The notes under the pieces are model-generated. The model was not told the DNA's origin and searched no databases. It saw only the letters and a list, made by a program, of their open reading frames with translations. The translations under genes were made by a program, and so were the position numbers. Source: Mytilus edulis (lineage: Eukaryota > Mollusca > Bivalvia > Mytilida > Mytilidae). Taken from it: a stretch of DNA of 64,000 nt. The stretch lies in assembly GCF_963676685.1 (NCBI RefSeq), contig NC_092346.1, positions 80,181,821-80,245,820 of the forward strand, given 5' to 3'. Below, piece after piece: positions 36,996 to 48,690 of the stretch (the stretch's first letter is position 1; the number at the start of each line of letters is the position of its first letter).

Positions 36996-38065
36996 GTATC
37001 ACAATAGCAATGGCTCAAACAGTTTACCAAATTGCAGTTAGATTTCTTCTCCAACTAACTGATCAACTGGTAAAATATTTTAGCAGATTGCTCAAATGAA
37101 ATGTTGTTAGTATGAAGTGAGTGCTGTAAAATCAAAAGTAATACTTACCATCCAGATCCAGTTAGTTGATATCTTTGTCATTTGTTTCAAACACAAAAAT
37201 GACTTACTATAGTATGAGTCACTGAATAAGAAGGTCTAATTTTGACATGGAAACTTCTATCATAAATAGATTTTATAAATAAATAGTTGAAAACATTGTT
37301 TTGTAAGTCTATAATTTATAGCTCCGTTTTCCAACAACATGTTAGTGCATAATTGTAATTTGAATTTTTTTTTCTAAAGCAATTACTTATCTGCTACCAT
37401 TAAAGGGAAATAATTTACATTACTGAAAATCAGCAAAATGTTGTCACAATTTTTGTCTGACAAATATCAACTTTCCTCATTTAATTTGTTTGTAACATTA
37501 CTTTTATGATTATTAAACTTTTATCCTGTTTTGAAAAGAAACAATGAAATTTATTTTTAAGATGATTAAAATTTTGAAAAAAATTGTAGGCAAAATCAGA
37601 AGCCAGGTATCATTGATTAATTTTTTAGTGTACAATAACTCAATAAAATTATTTCCCTTTAATGCCAGCAGATCAGTAATTTGTATAGAAAATATTATAC
37701 GAATCATAATTACACAATAACTTTGTCTTAGAAGACAAAGCTATAAAATATACATCTACAAAACAATGGTTTGAACTATTTATTTATAAAATCTATTTAT
37801 GATAGAAGTTTCCATGTCAAAATTAGACCTTCTTATTCAGTGACTCATACTATAGTAAGTCATTTTTGTGTTTGAAACGAATGACAAAGATATCAACAAC
37901 TGGATCTGGATAGTAAGTATTACTTTTGATTTCACATCACTCACTTCATACTAACAACATTTCACTTGAGCAATCTGCTAAAACATTTTACCAGTTGATC
38001 AGTTAGTTGGAGAAGAAATCTAACTGCAATTTGGTAAACTGTTTTGTCCATTGCTATTGTGATAC
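36996..38065. repeat. Large inverted repeat, ~420-bp arms, just past the ALDH stop
   Basis: Arms 36996-37416 and 37646-38065 are reverse complements with few mismatches (outer ends GTATCACAATAGCAATGG / CCATTGCTATTGTGATAC), around a ~229-bp spacer. It starts 150 bp after the ALDH stop, and an AATAAA lies in the left arm at 37278. It may be a short foldback transposon or part of the ALDH 3' UTR. Confidence 0.85.
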
Positions 38066-38098
38066 AGCACAAATAACATTTTCAAACAGACAAAACAA

Positions 38099-38100
<2 letters not shown>

Positions 38101-38140
<40 letters not shown>
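38101..38140. repeat. TA microsatellite
   Basis: About 18 TA units in a row, immediately after the large inverted repeat. Confidence 0.95.
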
Positions 38141-38141
<1 letters not shown>

Positions 38142-38424
38142 ATATGTATACACAAGTGTGAAGTTGGTACATTTTTCAACAGCATAATGGTATCTTGTTA
38201 GATCTCATAAATTACTCACAACCAAATTTGGTTACTTTATTTCTGTTGAACAGATAATATTATCCCTAATATAACCACCACATTAACTATTAACGTGCAT
38301 ATTTTAAATTCAGGTTAACAAATGTTGGGCATTTTTAGTAAAATTAGTGTGTAATTGTTTATTATTTTTAAAATATATGATATGTCAGACTTTTTTTTAT
38401 ATAAATAAGGCAATTGGTTTACTC

Positions 38425-38605
38425 ATTTGAATTGTTTTACATTGTCATTTCGGGGCCTTTTATAGATGACTTTGCGGTATGGGCTTGTCTCATTGTTGAA
38501 GGCCGTACAGTGACCTATAGTTGTTAATTTCTGTGTCATTTTGGTCTCTTGTGGACAGTTGTCTCATTAGCATGCAATCATACCACATCTTCTTTTTTAT
38601 AATTA
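38425..38605 (-). repeat. Dispersed repeat fragment shared with the foldback arms
   Basis: TTTTACATTGTCATTTCGGG, then GTTGAAGGCCGTACAGTGAC, then CAGTTGTCTCATTAGCATGC. Nearly the same text stands inside each foldback arm (about 10070-10210). Confidence 0.75.
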
Positions 38606-38819
38606 CCTGATTCTGAACTTTTTTCAGAATCTGAAGCTCCATAGAGTTTTTTTGTACTTTATATATTGACAATATTTATTGTTAGGATTTCAGAGAAATC
38701 CAATTCCCAAAACCTGTGTATGATGTTATCAATTGCACAAAACATTTAAACAGGAATTACTGGTAGTGGTAGGCAGAATTACAGTATTTCTTTTTATACA
38801 AACTGAATGAAAATGTCAA

Positions 38820-39330
38820 TAGAAGATGATGTGGTATGAGTGACAAGAGACAACTCTCAAAATAAGAGGTCTAATCTATATAAAAAGCGAGAAACAACTT
38901 TAAATCACACCAACAAATGACAACCATTGAACAATAGGCTCCTAACTTGGGACAGGTGCATAAAAATGCAGCATGTTTAAACTAGTTTAAAGGAGCAAAC
39001 CATCATTCTAACCTGGGACAGTGGTGCAACACAAGAATAGACTATGCAACCCAATAAATGAATAACAACTGTGCAAAAAAACAACAACCCCTCAATTACA
39101 GGCTCATGGCATGGGACAGGCATATTTAGAATGTGACAGGGGTAAATACTTTAACAGGTGCCAATCTTCACCTTAACCTGTAATACTACAACATAAAAAG
39201 ACACACTATAAAATATCAATTGAAATGGCTAAACTTGCGCAAAAAGACATTGAAACATAAAAAAAAAGTAAACATTCACTGAACAAATAAGTTTGATCTA
39301 TGAAGCAATATAAATGCAATATTAAAATGA
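38820..39330 (+). repeat. Dispersed repeat, GAAGATGTGGTGTGAGTG family, long form
   Basis: GAAGATGATGTGGTATGAGTG, then GGTCTAATCTATATAAAAAG. Two related blocks with GGGACAGG follow, ending in TTGATCTATGAAGCAATA as at 18780. No ORF. Confidence 0.65.
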
Positions 39331-39590
39331 GGTGCCTTTAGAACATTCATTTGATGTTATAGGTAGTAGTAAAAAATATGTAGCAAGAATGTCAATAAGA
39401 CTCTTACCAGGGACACATTGGGTTAAATAAAACAACGAAGACAGGTAAATTTTAATATGATAATTTTGATAATGATAATGATAATAACACAAAATATTGC
39501 ATTACAGAAATGCATTACAAATTACAAAGTTTTAAAGCAAACAAACACATCCAAGGGATTAATTGTTTTAATGCCATGGGCAGTCAAAGA

Positions 39591-39750
39591 ACAGTGGCGG
39601 ATCCAGAGGGGGGGTTCCGGGGGTCCGCACCCCCCTTTATTTTGGCCGATCAATGCATTTGAATCGGGACATATGTTTGCACCCCCCCTGCACCCCCCTT
39701 TGCCCTGGGCTAGCACCCCCCCCTTTCGAAAATTCCTGCATCCGCCACTG
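39591..39750. repeat. MITE with GTGGCGGATCC ends, copy 2
   Basis: About 160 bp, with ends CAGTGGCGGATCCAG and GCATCCGCCACTG forming terminal inverted repeats. The interior is C- and G-rich. Same family as 21705-21868. Confidence 0.8.
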
Positions 39751-40269
39751 AAGAAGACATGACTTGTGTAATGTCAAAATAAAAGTATTGACATGCAGTC
39801 ATCGTAAGGATTTAACATTATAATAAATATGTATCATGATATATATAGATAAAGCAATCACTAAATAGAAAGTTAACGTGTATGTGTACTAATACATCCC
39901 AAAATCCATTCGAAAGAATACAAATTCAGTTATGTTTTAATGTGTTCATGACAAAATCGACGTAAGTGCTAATGTAAACAATATTCAAAGATCTTATTAC
40001 AGCATTAATAATATAACCTTTACTAATAAATTTGTTCAAAGGGTTGCCAAGTGAGTTTACATAGATGACATTGGGATTTACGTGCTTTTAGTACGATATT
40101 ACTGTATAATTTTGGATGTGAAAATACCGTTTTGAATCATTAAATTTCTACAGGTTCAGCCAAATTTACTTATCAAATCTTTGCATCAATGACATGTGAA
40201 TGTTTTAAGTAATCTATTGTAATGAAATCCCATATCATCCCCATGGTAATATTTTGAAAGAATTCAAAA

Positions 40270-40790
40270 TGCAGCAGGAAAATACTAAGGGGTCACTATG
40301 CATAACAACCTAGCCGAATAAATAGGATCACCACATAAGCTGAGTTGTGCAGAGAAACGTAAATATGTCATCGTCAAAAGTAAATAGCCAAGCATACATT
40401 GGACTAGTTAGATGCCTCATTTGTTTGGGACCCAGCACCAAAGGCTATACATCTAAACAAAAAAACAGATAAAAAAGAGTTGCCAGATACGTGACAAATA
40501 AGTACAAACGAACTGCTAGTGTTACAGCAATGATAGATCACATACAATCACTACATCAACCAAAAAATGGAAAACAGAATAGTTATGTTCTATAATAGGG
40601 AATAATGTGGTAGCGATATCTAAAGAGGGCGACACCACCAGCGTATCAAGAGAAACATCTCCAATTTGTTGAATGAGGATATTACCCGACGGAAACAGAA
40701 ACATCATATTTACAGCAGAGTCAACCGAAGGCTTTAAAGCAAGAAGTTTAGCCACAAGCAGGACTAATTACGGTCTCCTTCATTGATGTA
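40270..40790 (+). pseudogene. Degenerate 3' end of a LINE reverse transcriptase ORF
   Basis: One frame reads WDPAPKA and another reads RYVTNKYKRTASVTAMIDHI. These resemble the tail of jockey/CR1-type ORF2 proteins (WDP, then a basic stretch, then SVT-M-). Frameshifts and stops are frequent. The opposite-strand frame at 40522-40755 is a shadow of this. Confidence 0.45.
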
Positions 40791-41368
40791 ATACAGACGG
40801 TTGTAATATACAACGTACTAATACAATATGTCTGGTTCTTCAATTGGTTTTAATAATTTTAATTCAAAATGACAAAAATAAATATCTTCTGTTTAAAGCA
40901 TTCTACCAATCGGAAATAAATAAGGTTGCTCGCCAATAACAATAAAATATCTACGACCAAAATTGAAATTATTTGGTAATCATAATTTAGACTAGCTTGC
41001 CGGAGGTGATTAACAAGCAGTGAGACAATGGACTTTATTACTTGTAAAAGGGTTTTGTTTTGTAAAGTACTGTATTGAACATGCCTGTAAAAAGTCTGAA
41101 ATATGACAGTTGTTTTCCTTCCGATTGATGTGTTTGAGCTTTTGATTTTGCCATTTCATAAGTGACTTTCCGTTTTGAATCAGCATCTGATTCTAGGAAA
41201 ACCTGAAATTTAAAATAGCGTGTTATATGGTTATTAAATGTATCAAATTTCTATAAAAAATTATGGTTTGCTCAAAACATACAACTAGAACCAGAGCTAG
41301 GAAAAGTATTACACAACGAACCTTTACAGAAGCTACACGAACACCAGCCTACGTGACTATACGTTAAA

Positions 41369-43796
41369 ATGTTTTGCACCATTGTAGCGCTGGCATTATT
41401 CTTCATTTGCGAAAACCAAACAATAGCGGAGGCACGATGCGAAGCCGCCAAAGGTTAGTAAATAATTTCATTCAAATATTAATACAAATTTTACTCAATC
41501 GTCTTCATTACTGTACGACACGGTACAACTATTAATATTATTTATAAGAATTTTAAGTTATAAACCATAATCAAGACCTTATTCTTGGAAGCTTTATATG
41601 TAGTCGGTATTTACTAGACAATTGCAAATATAAGCTCTAATGGAGCTTTGAAAACCCGCCCGGAGATCCGCGAATACAAGTGAAATTTAAATGTAATTCG
41701 TCTGGCATCATTATAATTGATAAACATGGTTAACTTTACAACACTTCTCTGAATTTACCAAACTTTTGAATTTTTTGAACTCCCTCAGGAATAGATTACC
41801 TTACAGTAGCTGTACTTGACAAAACTTTGGTCTTCAATGTTTTTCAACTTCGTACTTTTTTTGGCCTTTTTATTTATTTATTTTTTGAATTCGAGCTTCT
41901 CTGATGAGTCTTTTGTAGACGAAATGCGCGTCTGGCGTAAATACAAAATTTAATACTGATATCTATGATGAGTTTATTTACAACCACTGGGTCGATGCCA
42001 CTGCTGGTGGAGTTTTAATTCCCCGATGGTTTCACCAGCCCAGTAGTAAAAACTTCTGTGCTGACATGAATTATCGTTGATATGGTCATATTTATAAATT
42101 TACTGTTTACCAAACTTTTGAATTTTTGAAATACTAAGGCTTTTCTACCTCAGGAATATATTACTTTAGCTGTATTTGGCAAAACTGTAAGGAATTTTGG
42201 TCCTCAATGCTCTTCAACTTCGTACTTTATTTGGCCTTTTTGACTTTTTTGGATTCGAGCCTCACTGATGAGTCTTTTGTAGACGAAACGCGCGTCTGGC
42301 GTTAATACAAACTTTAATCCTGGTATCTATGATGAGTTTGTCTGCATAGATTTTAGCCAAAGGACTTAATACATTTTTAAAAACAGTTTAGAATTGTAAT
42401 AATTTTGCCAAAAAGAAACAATGAACTACACTTGAAGGGAAAGACGCAGATCATCTTACAATATACAATTACTTTAAGCTGCTTCATAGACAAAATGAAA
42501 TGTACTGTCATACAAGTGACAGGTTTAGCTAGCTATAAAACAAGGTTTAATCCACCATTTTCTACTTAAGAATATGCCTGTACCAAGTCGGGAATATGAC
42601 AGTTGTTATCCTTTCGTTTGATGTATTTTAGCTTTTTATTTGCCATTTAATTTGTGACTTCGTTTTAAATTTTCCTCGGAGTATTTTTGTGATTTAATTT
42701 TTTTTCTTCAGATATTCACTATTTACGAATCGCGTAATAATGAATATTTTCACACGTCGTAGTTACATTTTGAAAAATACCCGTCTATGTATTCGAAATT
42801 TTGTCAATCGACAATTGACTGTTTAAGTCCTTGCTTAGCACCTACACCTTGTAAATGAAAATAAGGAATCGAACGATCGTTAAGGCAACAAAGCTCTTCT
42901 TGTGTTGAGATATACTGTTCAGTTCCGATCTATTTCTTCCCTCTTCCGGTAAAATCCAAACCATACACGTTAGACGTAAATTATTTATCCAGCCTTTAAA
43001 AGTCACGTTTCAAAACTCTGATGCCAGATAATACAAAGTATGATGTTCTTTGGTGAACTGAGCATGACATTTTCCCGATATATGTCATGCACTAGAATAA
43101 GAACGTGTAGTAAAACTTATTTTAATATTCCGTGTATCCAAATGGATTCAGTGGCCCATTCTTAGACGATTTGTAGAGAGGTTGATATACTTGTACACTT
43201 GAATGACATAGTGTTCGTTCCCAATTAGACCCACTATGACTGTGACTCTATAAAGATCTAAAATGTTTTTGGTTTCAGGACGTTTTTTTAATTAAGTTAA
43301 GGATGTACTTAGGTGAGGTTTTGGAATAAGTCTCAAATATTCGGACTCCTTGGTATTTTTCCATACAATATAAGGTAACATATTTTGCCCCATAACACCT
43401 ATTTATCTTTACATTAAGACTTAATAGCTCATAAAAGGTCTTTGACAAAATTTTAGCAGATTCTTAATTGTCTTTCTTTTGATTTGAGACCCAAATAATA
43501 CCAATGCAAATATAAGGTAAAAGTCCGAGTACGCCTTTTCCCGCCATATTTAATAAATCAAATATCTCGAAAAGGAGCTCTATGACCTATCAATACGTTT
43601 AGCTTATTTTCATCCTTAACTAATACTCTTCCATATTAAAGTATCAATTTTGAATTCTTGATTTTTATAATTTTACCTAAGATCACCTATACATCCTTAA
43701 GTCATATTGTAAATATTTTAGGAAAGACAACATGTATAACTGAAGATCTGCTTGAGATGTTGATAAATATAAAAGACCACAGACACAGAATCCAAG
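41369..43796 (+). CDS. First two exons of a secreted protein
   Basis: Exon 1 is 41369-41453: a start codon, then MFCTIVALALFF, a typical signal-peptide core, then ICENQTIAEARCEAAK; donor GTTAGT. Exon 2 is 43722-43796: acceptor TATTTTAG, 25 codons reading KTTCITEDLLEMLINIKDHR and on to IQ; donor GTACAT. Both junctions are phase 1. Leucines spaced in exon 2 suggest the start of a short helix or coiled coil. In bivalves this plan (signal peptide, short helical exon, then a lectin, C1q or fibrinogen-like domain) is common, but no such domain is seen in the window. The next exon is unknown; a phase-compatible acceptor at 47738 opens 38 codons to a stop at 47855-47857, which is weak evidence. Confidence 0.5.
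41901..41939 (+). ncRNA. Hammerhead-ribozyme-like core 1
   Basis: CTGATGA, stem GTC/GAC with loop TTTTGTA, GAAA, then TGC/GCG around a 7-nt loop, then TA. One G-T pair in the last stem. Likely a degenerate copy. Confidence 0.35.
42265..42303 (+). ncRNA. Hammerhead-ribozyme-like core 2
   Basis: Same order as core 1, with a perfect CGC/GCG third stem and cleavage-site triplet GTT. Confidence 0.4.
42510..42700 (+). repeat. Dispersed repeat, TTTAGCTAGC family, subtype 2
   Basis: GTGACAGGTTTAGCTAGC, then AATCCACCATTTTCTACTTA, TGTACCAAGTCGG, ATATGACAGTTGTTATCC and TTGTGACTTCG. Related to 45860-46070, and by its later part to 41040-41200. Confidence 0.75.
43297..43700. mobile_element. 404-bp MITE ending 21 bp before an exon
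   Basis: Ends TTAAGGATGTAC and TACATCCTTAA are inverted repeats; similarity continues inward with AGGTGA / TCACCT. A G follows or precedes each end, so the target duplication is uncertain (possibly TTAA or TTAAG). No ORF. The right end lies immediately before the splice acceptor of exon 2 of the secreted-protein gene. Confidence 0.75.
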
Positions 43797-44270
43797 GTAC
43801 ATTTAGATTTTAAATTTAAATATCTCGAATTTTAAATTTTAATGCACCTAGTCTGTTTTCTTATTATTAAGTTATTTTTATGTAAGCCAACCTTAAAAGC
43901 AAACAGTTACCAAACGTTCAGAGTTCAGAAGTTTTTTATGTATAGAGTGTCCCGATTTATCATTTTTCATGGGAAGGGGTTGATTTTAATTGCTGAGCAT
44001 ATAACTAGAACTCTCATACATTGTCCATTAGTAGACACATATTGACAACCATGACCCCGTGACAACTTCTCCCACCTGACACCTGCGCGTCCTACACCTT
44101 CATAATTTTTTCCGGTTCATCATCACATGCTGCACGCTTTTGTGGAGGAGAAGGAAAAAGTTTATTTTTTGCAAACAAGTTGTTTATTTATATATATAGA
44201 AATTTAAATTGATATTTTTGTTAATTATAAGTATATTTGGATAAATTTATCATTATTTTATCTGAATATT

Positions 44271-45868
44271 ATGGATAAAACTCAAGTTTCGGCTACCCAA
44301 GAGGTAAGTGACAGTCAAATACACACTTCCAATAGTAATTTGTTGTCCCCTAGGCGTTCGGCCACCCATGATTTTTGGGATCGGAGTTTGGAGTTTATCC
44401 CAGGTGTTTCGGATTTAGTTTGGAACAGGACTCAGAACCTGTTCCTGTCAGGACTTTGCCTTTCACTCCTGGTGCTAGTCAGTTGAGGTTATCTAGGCCT
44501 GCAGAGATACCAACGTCTCCAGTGTCTTGCACGACAAGTAGGCAGGAGACTCTACCAGCTGGCATCAGGAGTGACCCCTTTTCTAGGACTAGGTGGCCCA
44601 TGAATTTTGCCTCCCCTCCCATGCCTATGGGTATGCCCAACTTGCCGCCTTATCCCCAGCCCTTTGATCCATATTCGGCTCAATCAGTTTGGTCTGGTCA
44701 GGGGTTTGGTGGTAGACCCTCTTCAGAGTCAATCTCTTTTAAGGATGAGATGAGGAGTCTTAACACCTCCATATATAAGATTCAAGCTACTGTTAATGCT
44801 AAGTTCTTGGAGTTTGGTAACAGGCTTGATCTTATGGAGTCTAGGGGTATGTCTTAGGATCCTGTACAGGACCCTCCCGGACCTCCTAGACAGTTGTTGG
44901 AAGATGACTCTGTTTCTTTGGCTCCTAGAAGTCAGGAAGGTAACTTTTTGGATGACCAAGGTGGTATTTCAGATGTTGACAGTGTAGTAAGCACAGAGGG
45001 AGATGCTTTCATTCATAAGGAGCTTTCTTCAGGCAACTCGGATTGCCTTAGGAGTCTGGTCTACTCTATTCGCAGGGATATGTCAGATATGCCCATGTCG
45101 TCTCCACCTAGGGTTTCTTCTACTCCTTCGGATTTCATGGCTTGTTAAGGTCTAGTCAAGCCAGATTCTAAGGGGTATCATTCTTTCCCAGAGTCTGGGC
45201 ACTTTACAACTGCTTTGTCTTTTGTAAACTCTTCTCTGGCTGAGAATCTTGCTAACACTAGCAAAACTGCTGGTAGTAAGTTCTGGTTTCGGATCTGCCT
45301 CTTATCCAGGGAGATGTAGATCTAAGGACTTTGAGATCCATGGATCTTCCTTGGGTATGTCGGCTCCTGCTTGTGACAGGGCTTTTTCTAGTTTACTTGG
45401 TTCGAAACCTTTGTATGGCCTCAGACTTTCTCAAGCTTCTTATGTCAAGTCAGAGAATAATCTGAGGTGTTTGACTTTTGTTCTTGAGACGGCTGAGCAC
45501 TTTTTGTCAGCAGCTGTGTCTCTTTTAAAGGACAAAGGGGAGGAATTTTCAGACTTGAGGTCTATGCTGCTTCAGGTAGACAAGAGTCTTGGAATGTCTC
45601 AATTCCATCTTCTTGGTACTGTGGCCAACTTTACTTTTGCTGAGAGACAGGAGATTCCTGATAAATCGACTGTCTCTGAAGCTCTTCAGCAGAGACTTGT
45701 CAGTTCTCCTTTGTCTAAGGACAAGTTGTTCACTGTTTCCTTAGAGCAGTTACAGGAGGAGGTGAATAAGGCCCCTCCTGTGGTCAAGGTGGATGTGAAG
45801 GTCACTGATGGGAAAAGATTTGTCAAGACTACTCAGGTAAACTTAATGGAATTCAATGCAGCTCTCAT
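44271..45868 (+). pseudogene. Retroelement gag-like ORF1 remnant
   Basis: A stretch with higher GC and long open frames unlike its surroundings. One frame is open from 44375 to 45148 except for a TAG at 44855-44857, giving a proline/serine-rich protein (FASPPMPMGMPNLPPYPQPF, then a coiled-coil-like stretch). A shift to another frame at about 45250 leads to 45249-45868: ETAEHFLSAAVSLLKDKGEE, then MLLQVDKSLGM, then helical charged sequence. The layout (disordered head, helical domain) suits a gag/ORF1 protein, possibly of a DIRS-like element, but there is no zinc knuckle, RT or tyrosine recombinase to confirm it. It is truncated at 45868, where a TTTAGCTAGC-family repeat starts in mid-frame. 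Confidence 0.5.
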
Positions 45869-46070
45869 ACAAGTGACAGGTTTAGCTAGCTATAAAACAA
45901 CGTGTGGTCCACCGTTTTCTACATAAAGAAATTCCTGTACCAAGTCAGGAATATGACAGTTGTTTCCCATTCGTTAGAAGTGTTTGAGATTTTGATTTTG
46001 CGATTTTATATAGGACGTTCCGTTTTTAATTTCCCTTGGAGTTCAGTATTTTTGTTATTTACATTTTATC
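45860..46070 (+). repeat. Dispersed repeat, TTTAGCTAGC family, subtype 2, fused to the gag remnant
   Basis: TCATACAAGTGACAGGTTTA is shared exactly with 42508. Then TGTACCAAGTCAGGAATATG and a TTTGATTTTGCGATTTTAT block. Confidence 0.75.
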
Positions 46071-46139
46071 AATATATGAGACGTGTCCCTAACTGCACAT
46101 CCTTTATATCTTGTACGGCAAAAAGTGAACTCTCGTTTT

Positions 46140-46335
46140 TTGTATAGACAAGACCGTTGGTTTTCCCGTTTGAATGGTTTTACACTAGTGTTTTTGGGGC
46201 CCTTTATAGCTTGTTGTTCGGTGTGAGCCAAGGCTCCGTGTTGAAGGCCGTACATTGACCTATAATGGTTTACTTATATAAATTGTTATTTGGATGGAGA
46301 GTTGTCTCATTGGCACTCACACCACATCTTCCTAT
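46140..46335 (-). repeat. Dispersed repeat, GAAGATGTGGTGTGAGTG family, reversed
   Basis: Reverse complement of the 11360 copy: GACCGTTGGTTTTCCCGTTT, then GGGGCCCTTTATAGC, then GAGTTGTCTCATTGGCACTC and ACACCACATCTTCC. Confidence 0.8.
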
Positions 46336-46339
46336 ATAT

Positions 46340-48235
46340 ATCTTGTCTGACCAACATAATCACCTATGCTCTATGAACTGTTCTATTTGTGTACTTCTAT
46401 ACATTAACAATCTAATCTTGCTGCTGTCTGTCAACTGTGACAATGTTTCTATCCTCCGTTCAAAGGGGAATTTTAATGCCAGAATCCTCCCTTCAACCTT
46501 CGAATAGATTCCAATTCAGTATTTATTAAATCAATGAGTTATTACCCTGATCTATTACTAACTGCATATATATTTTCAGATTATTAGCATGATAGAAGGG
46601 TATAAGGCCAGTTATAAAATAACTTTAAGTTGGTATTCCAAGAATTCATTCGCATAACAACATTTTAAACCAATTTTACACCTAGCTCTTGGCTTTAGTC
46701 TGCTGTTCTCATTGTTTACTATTTAAGGAGGGAAATGATAACTTTTAAATTATAAAGTTTTGTTTTTATCTTAACTTATTTCTATTTTCATTATTTACTA
46801 GAAAGTTTTCCCGTGAATTTATAATTGATAGTGTCCTTGCTAAAATTGGATAGACATTGAAAAGATTTACAGGGGAGGTAATATTTTGTCACTAGATTTC
46901 CCACTGGATTATAATTGCTGAGAAAACGAATCAATCATTTTCATCAACCTTTTGTTGCTTGATTAAAGTTTTGTTTTCTGGACTGTAATTAAATCTTTAT
47001 CCTAGTCGTGTTTTCATGCAATGCATCATAGAAATGATCCTTTGATAATGTTTCTTGGACTTCAATGGGTGCGAGCTGGTACGCTCTGTTCACCTATTGC
47101 CATACAGTTTGAATTGCTTCTGGTAAGGTTTCACTTACCACTTCCCTTCAAATGAACTCGTGACATTTTGTTCTGATTGTGAGAAACAGTCTTGCGCTTA
47201 TGTTTCATTATTAATTTTATTTTCAGTTGCTGAATAAAAAAGACACTCTGTGCATGTAAAGTGGCAGAACTCATGTTCATCTTCATCTCAATTATCAGAC
47301 AACTACCGTACACAAAACACATAATTGGTCATTTTGATATCTTTTCTCTTGTAGTAATCTTTCCAAGCGTTTGTGCTTTTCCTTCGTTTTTCTTTTCTTA
47401 TGTCTAAAGATATAAGATTCATCTACTGAAGTTTGGCTACTTGTCGCAGGCAAGGTGCTTTGTGTGCTGTGCGTTGCTTGCTTATCACGCACTCATATAT
47501 TGCGCTCAGTTTCTTTAGATCTAAACCACACAAGAACATCGTAAGCTCGTTGTGGGCTCTGTGTTATCACCAAAATCCTTTGCATTTCTCACTCGATCTT
47601 ACGGAGTGAAATGTTGTAGTGTCAAACGCGTAGTAAGTGTTTTGAGCTTGCCTCAATTTCACCATCGTTTGTTTACCATCTTTCTCCAAAATTCTTGTAT
47701 ATGCAAGTCTTCATCGTTCATGTTTTATTCTATTGCAGGTGCAATTATCACTGCCACCATGCAAAATTGTGTCACGTTTGACTATCGGATACCGTATATG
47801 TGTTCACCCCTGGAATTTGAAGATGCACTGTTTGTAGAACTAATACCGTTTACTTAGAGATTGGGCTTCTTACGCCCGTTGCAAATGTCTTGGAAGTCCA
47901 CGAACTTTGCATAGTCTGTATATATGGTGCGGCAATTGGTGCACTGTTAGACCTGTTCAATATTTAACCTTTGCTCTACTCTTCTACCTGTGTACTATCT
48001 GACTACATTTATTAGTTCTACCTGTGCCATCTTTCAACTACATGTGCGCTGCAACAAAGTTCCTTATTCCCGGTGTTTACTTTAAACTCGGAATTGTAAT
48101 ATCTAAATACTTCTTCGGGTACGCAGATATTTGGTATCTGATAACAAACAGCTATATTTTCTACCGAAGACTATTCCATATGGGAGTTATATCCCCGTAT
48201 ACCTTTTTTTTTGGGGGGGGGGGGAAACGCTTCTC
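46340..48235. other. No gene seen
   Basis: Open frames here (for example 47552-47857 plus and 47295-47492 minus) show no domain or codon signal. A splice-acceptor-like TTCTATTGCAG ends at 47738 and is phase-compatible with the secreted-protein gene upstream. A poly-T/poly-G run lies at 48205-48225. Confidence 0.4.
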
Positions 48236-48283
48236 ACAACTTTGTATTGATTTGGCTTTTTAACTATTTTGATCTGAGCGTCA

Positions 48284-48322
48284 CTGATGAGTCTTATGTA
48301 GACGAAACGCGCGTCTGGCGTA
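48284..48322 (+). ncRNA. Hammerhead-ribozyme-like core 3
   Basis: CTGATGA; helix II GTC-TTATGTA-GAC; GAAA; helix III CGC-GCGTCTG-GCG plus the closing A-T; then site triplet GTA. All invariant core nucleotides of the hammerhead are present. Helix I (flanks TGAGCGTCA before and TAAAATTATA after) shows no convincing pairing, so the motif may be inactive or may need another partner. Confidence 0.45.
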
Positions 48323-48421
48323 TAAAATTATAATTCTGGTACTTTTGATAACTATTTACACCACTGGGTCGATGCCACTGCTGGTGGACGTTTCGTCCCC
48401 GAGGGTATCACCAGCCCAGTA

Positions 48422-48441
48422 GTCAGCACTTCGGTGTTGAC
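48422..48441 (+). ncRNA. Eight-bp hairpin with UUCG loop
   Basis: GTCAGCAC-TTCG-GTGTTGAC: seven Watson-Crick pairs and one G-T. Copies at 48474-48493 and 48829-48848; a covarying version on the minus strand at 53562-53581. Confidence 0.7.
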
Positions 48442-48690
48442 ATGAATATCAATTATATGGTCATTGCCCAGTAGTCAGCACTTCGGTGTTGACATGAATA
48501 TCAATTATATGGTCATTTTTATAAATTTTCTGTTTACAAAACCTTGAATTTTTTGAAAAACTAAGGATTTTCTTACCCCAGGAGTAGATTACCTTAGCCG
48601 TATTTGGCACAACTTTTTGGAATTTTGGATCCTCAATGCTCTTCAACTTTGTATTGATTTGGCTTTTTAACTATTTTGATCTGAGCGTCA

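Larger units (their letters stand above)
41870..42340 (+). repeat. Hammerhead-core repeat, two partial units
   Basis: Two copies of the CTGATGAGTC...GACGAAA core (41901 and 42265, 364 bp apart) flank one unit holding ACTGGGTCGATGCCACTG, CTGGTGGA, ACCAGCCCAGTAGT and GCTGACATGAAT. It lies in the intron of the secreted-protein gene. Confidence 0.8.

Noticed and set aside
47552..47857. 101-codon frame as an independent gene
   Set aside because: No domain, no start context; kept only as a weak candidate last exon from 47739.
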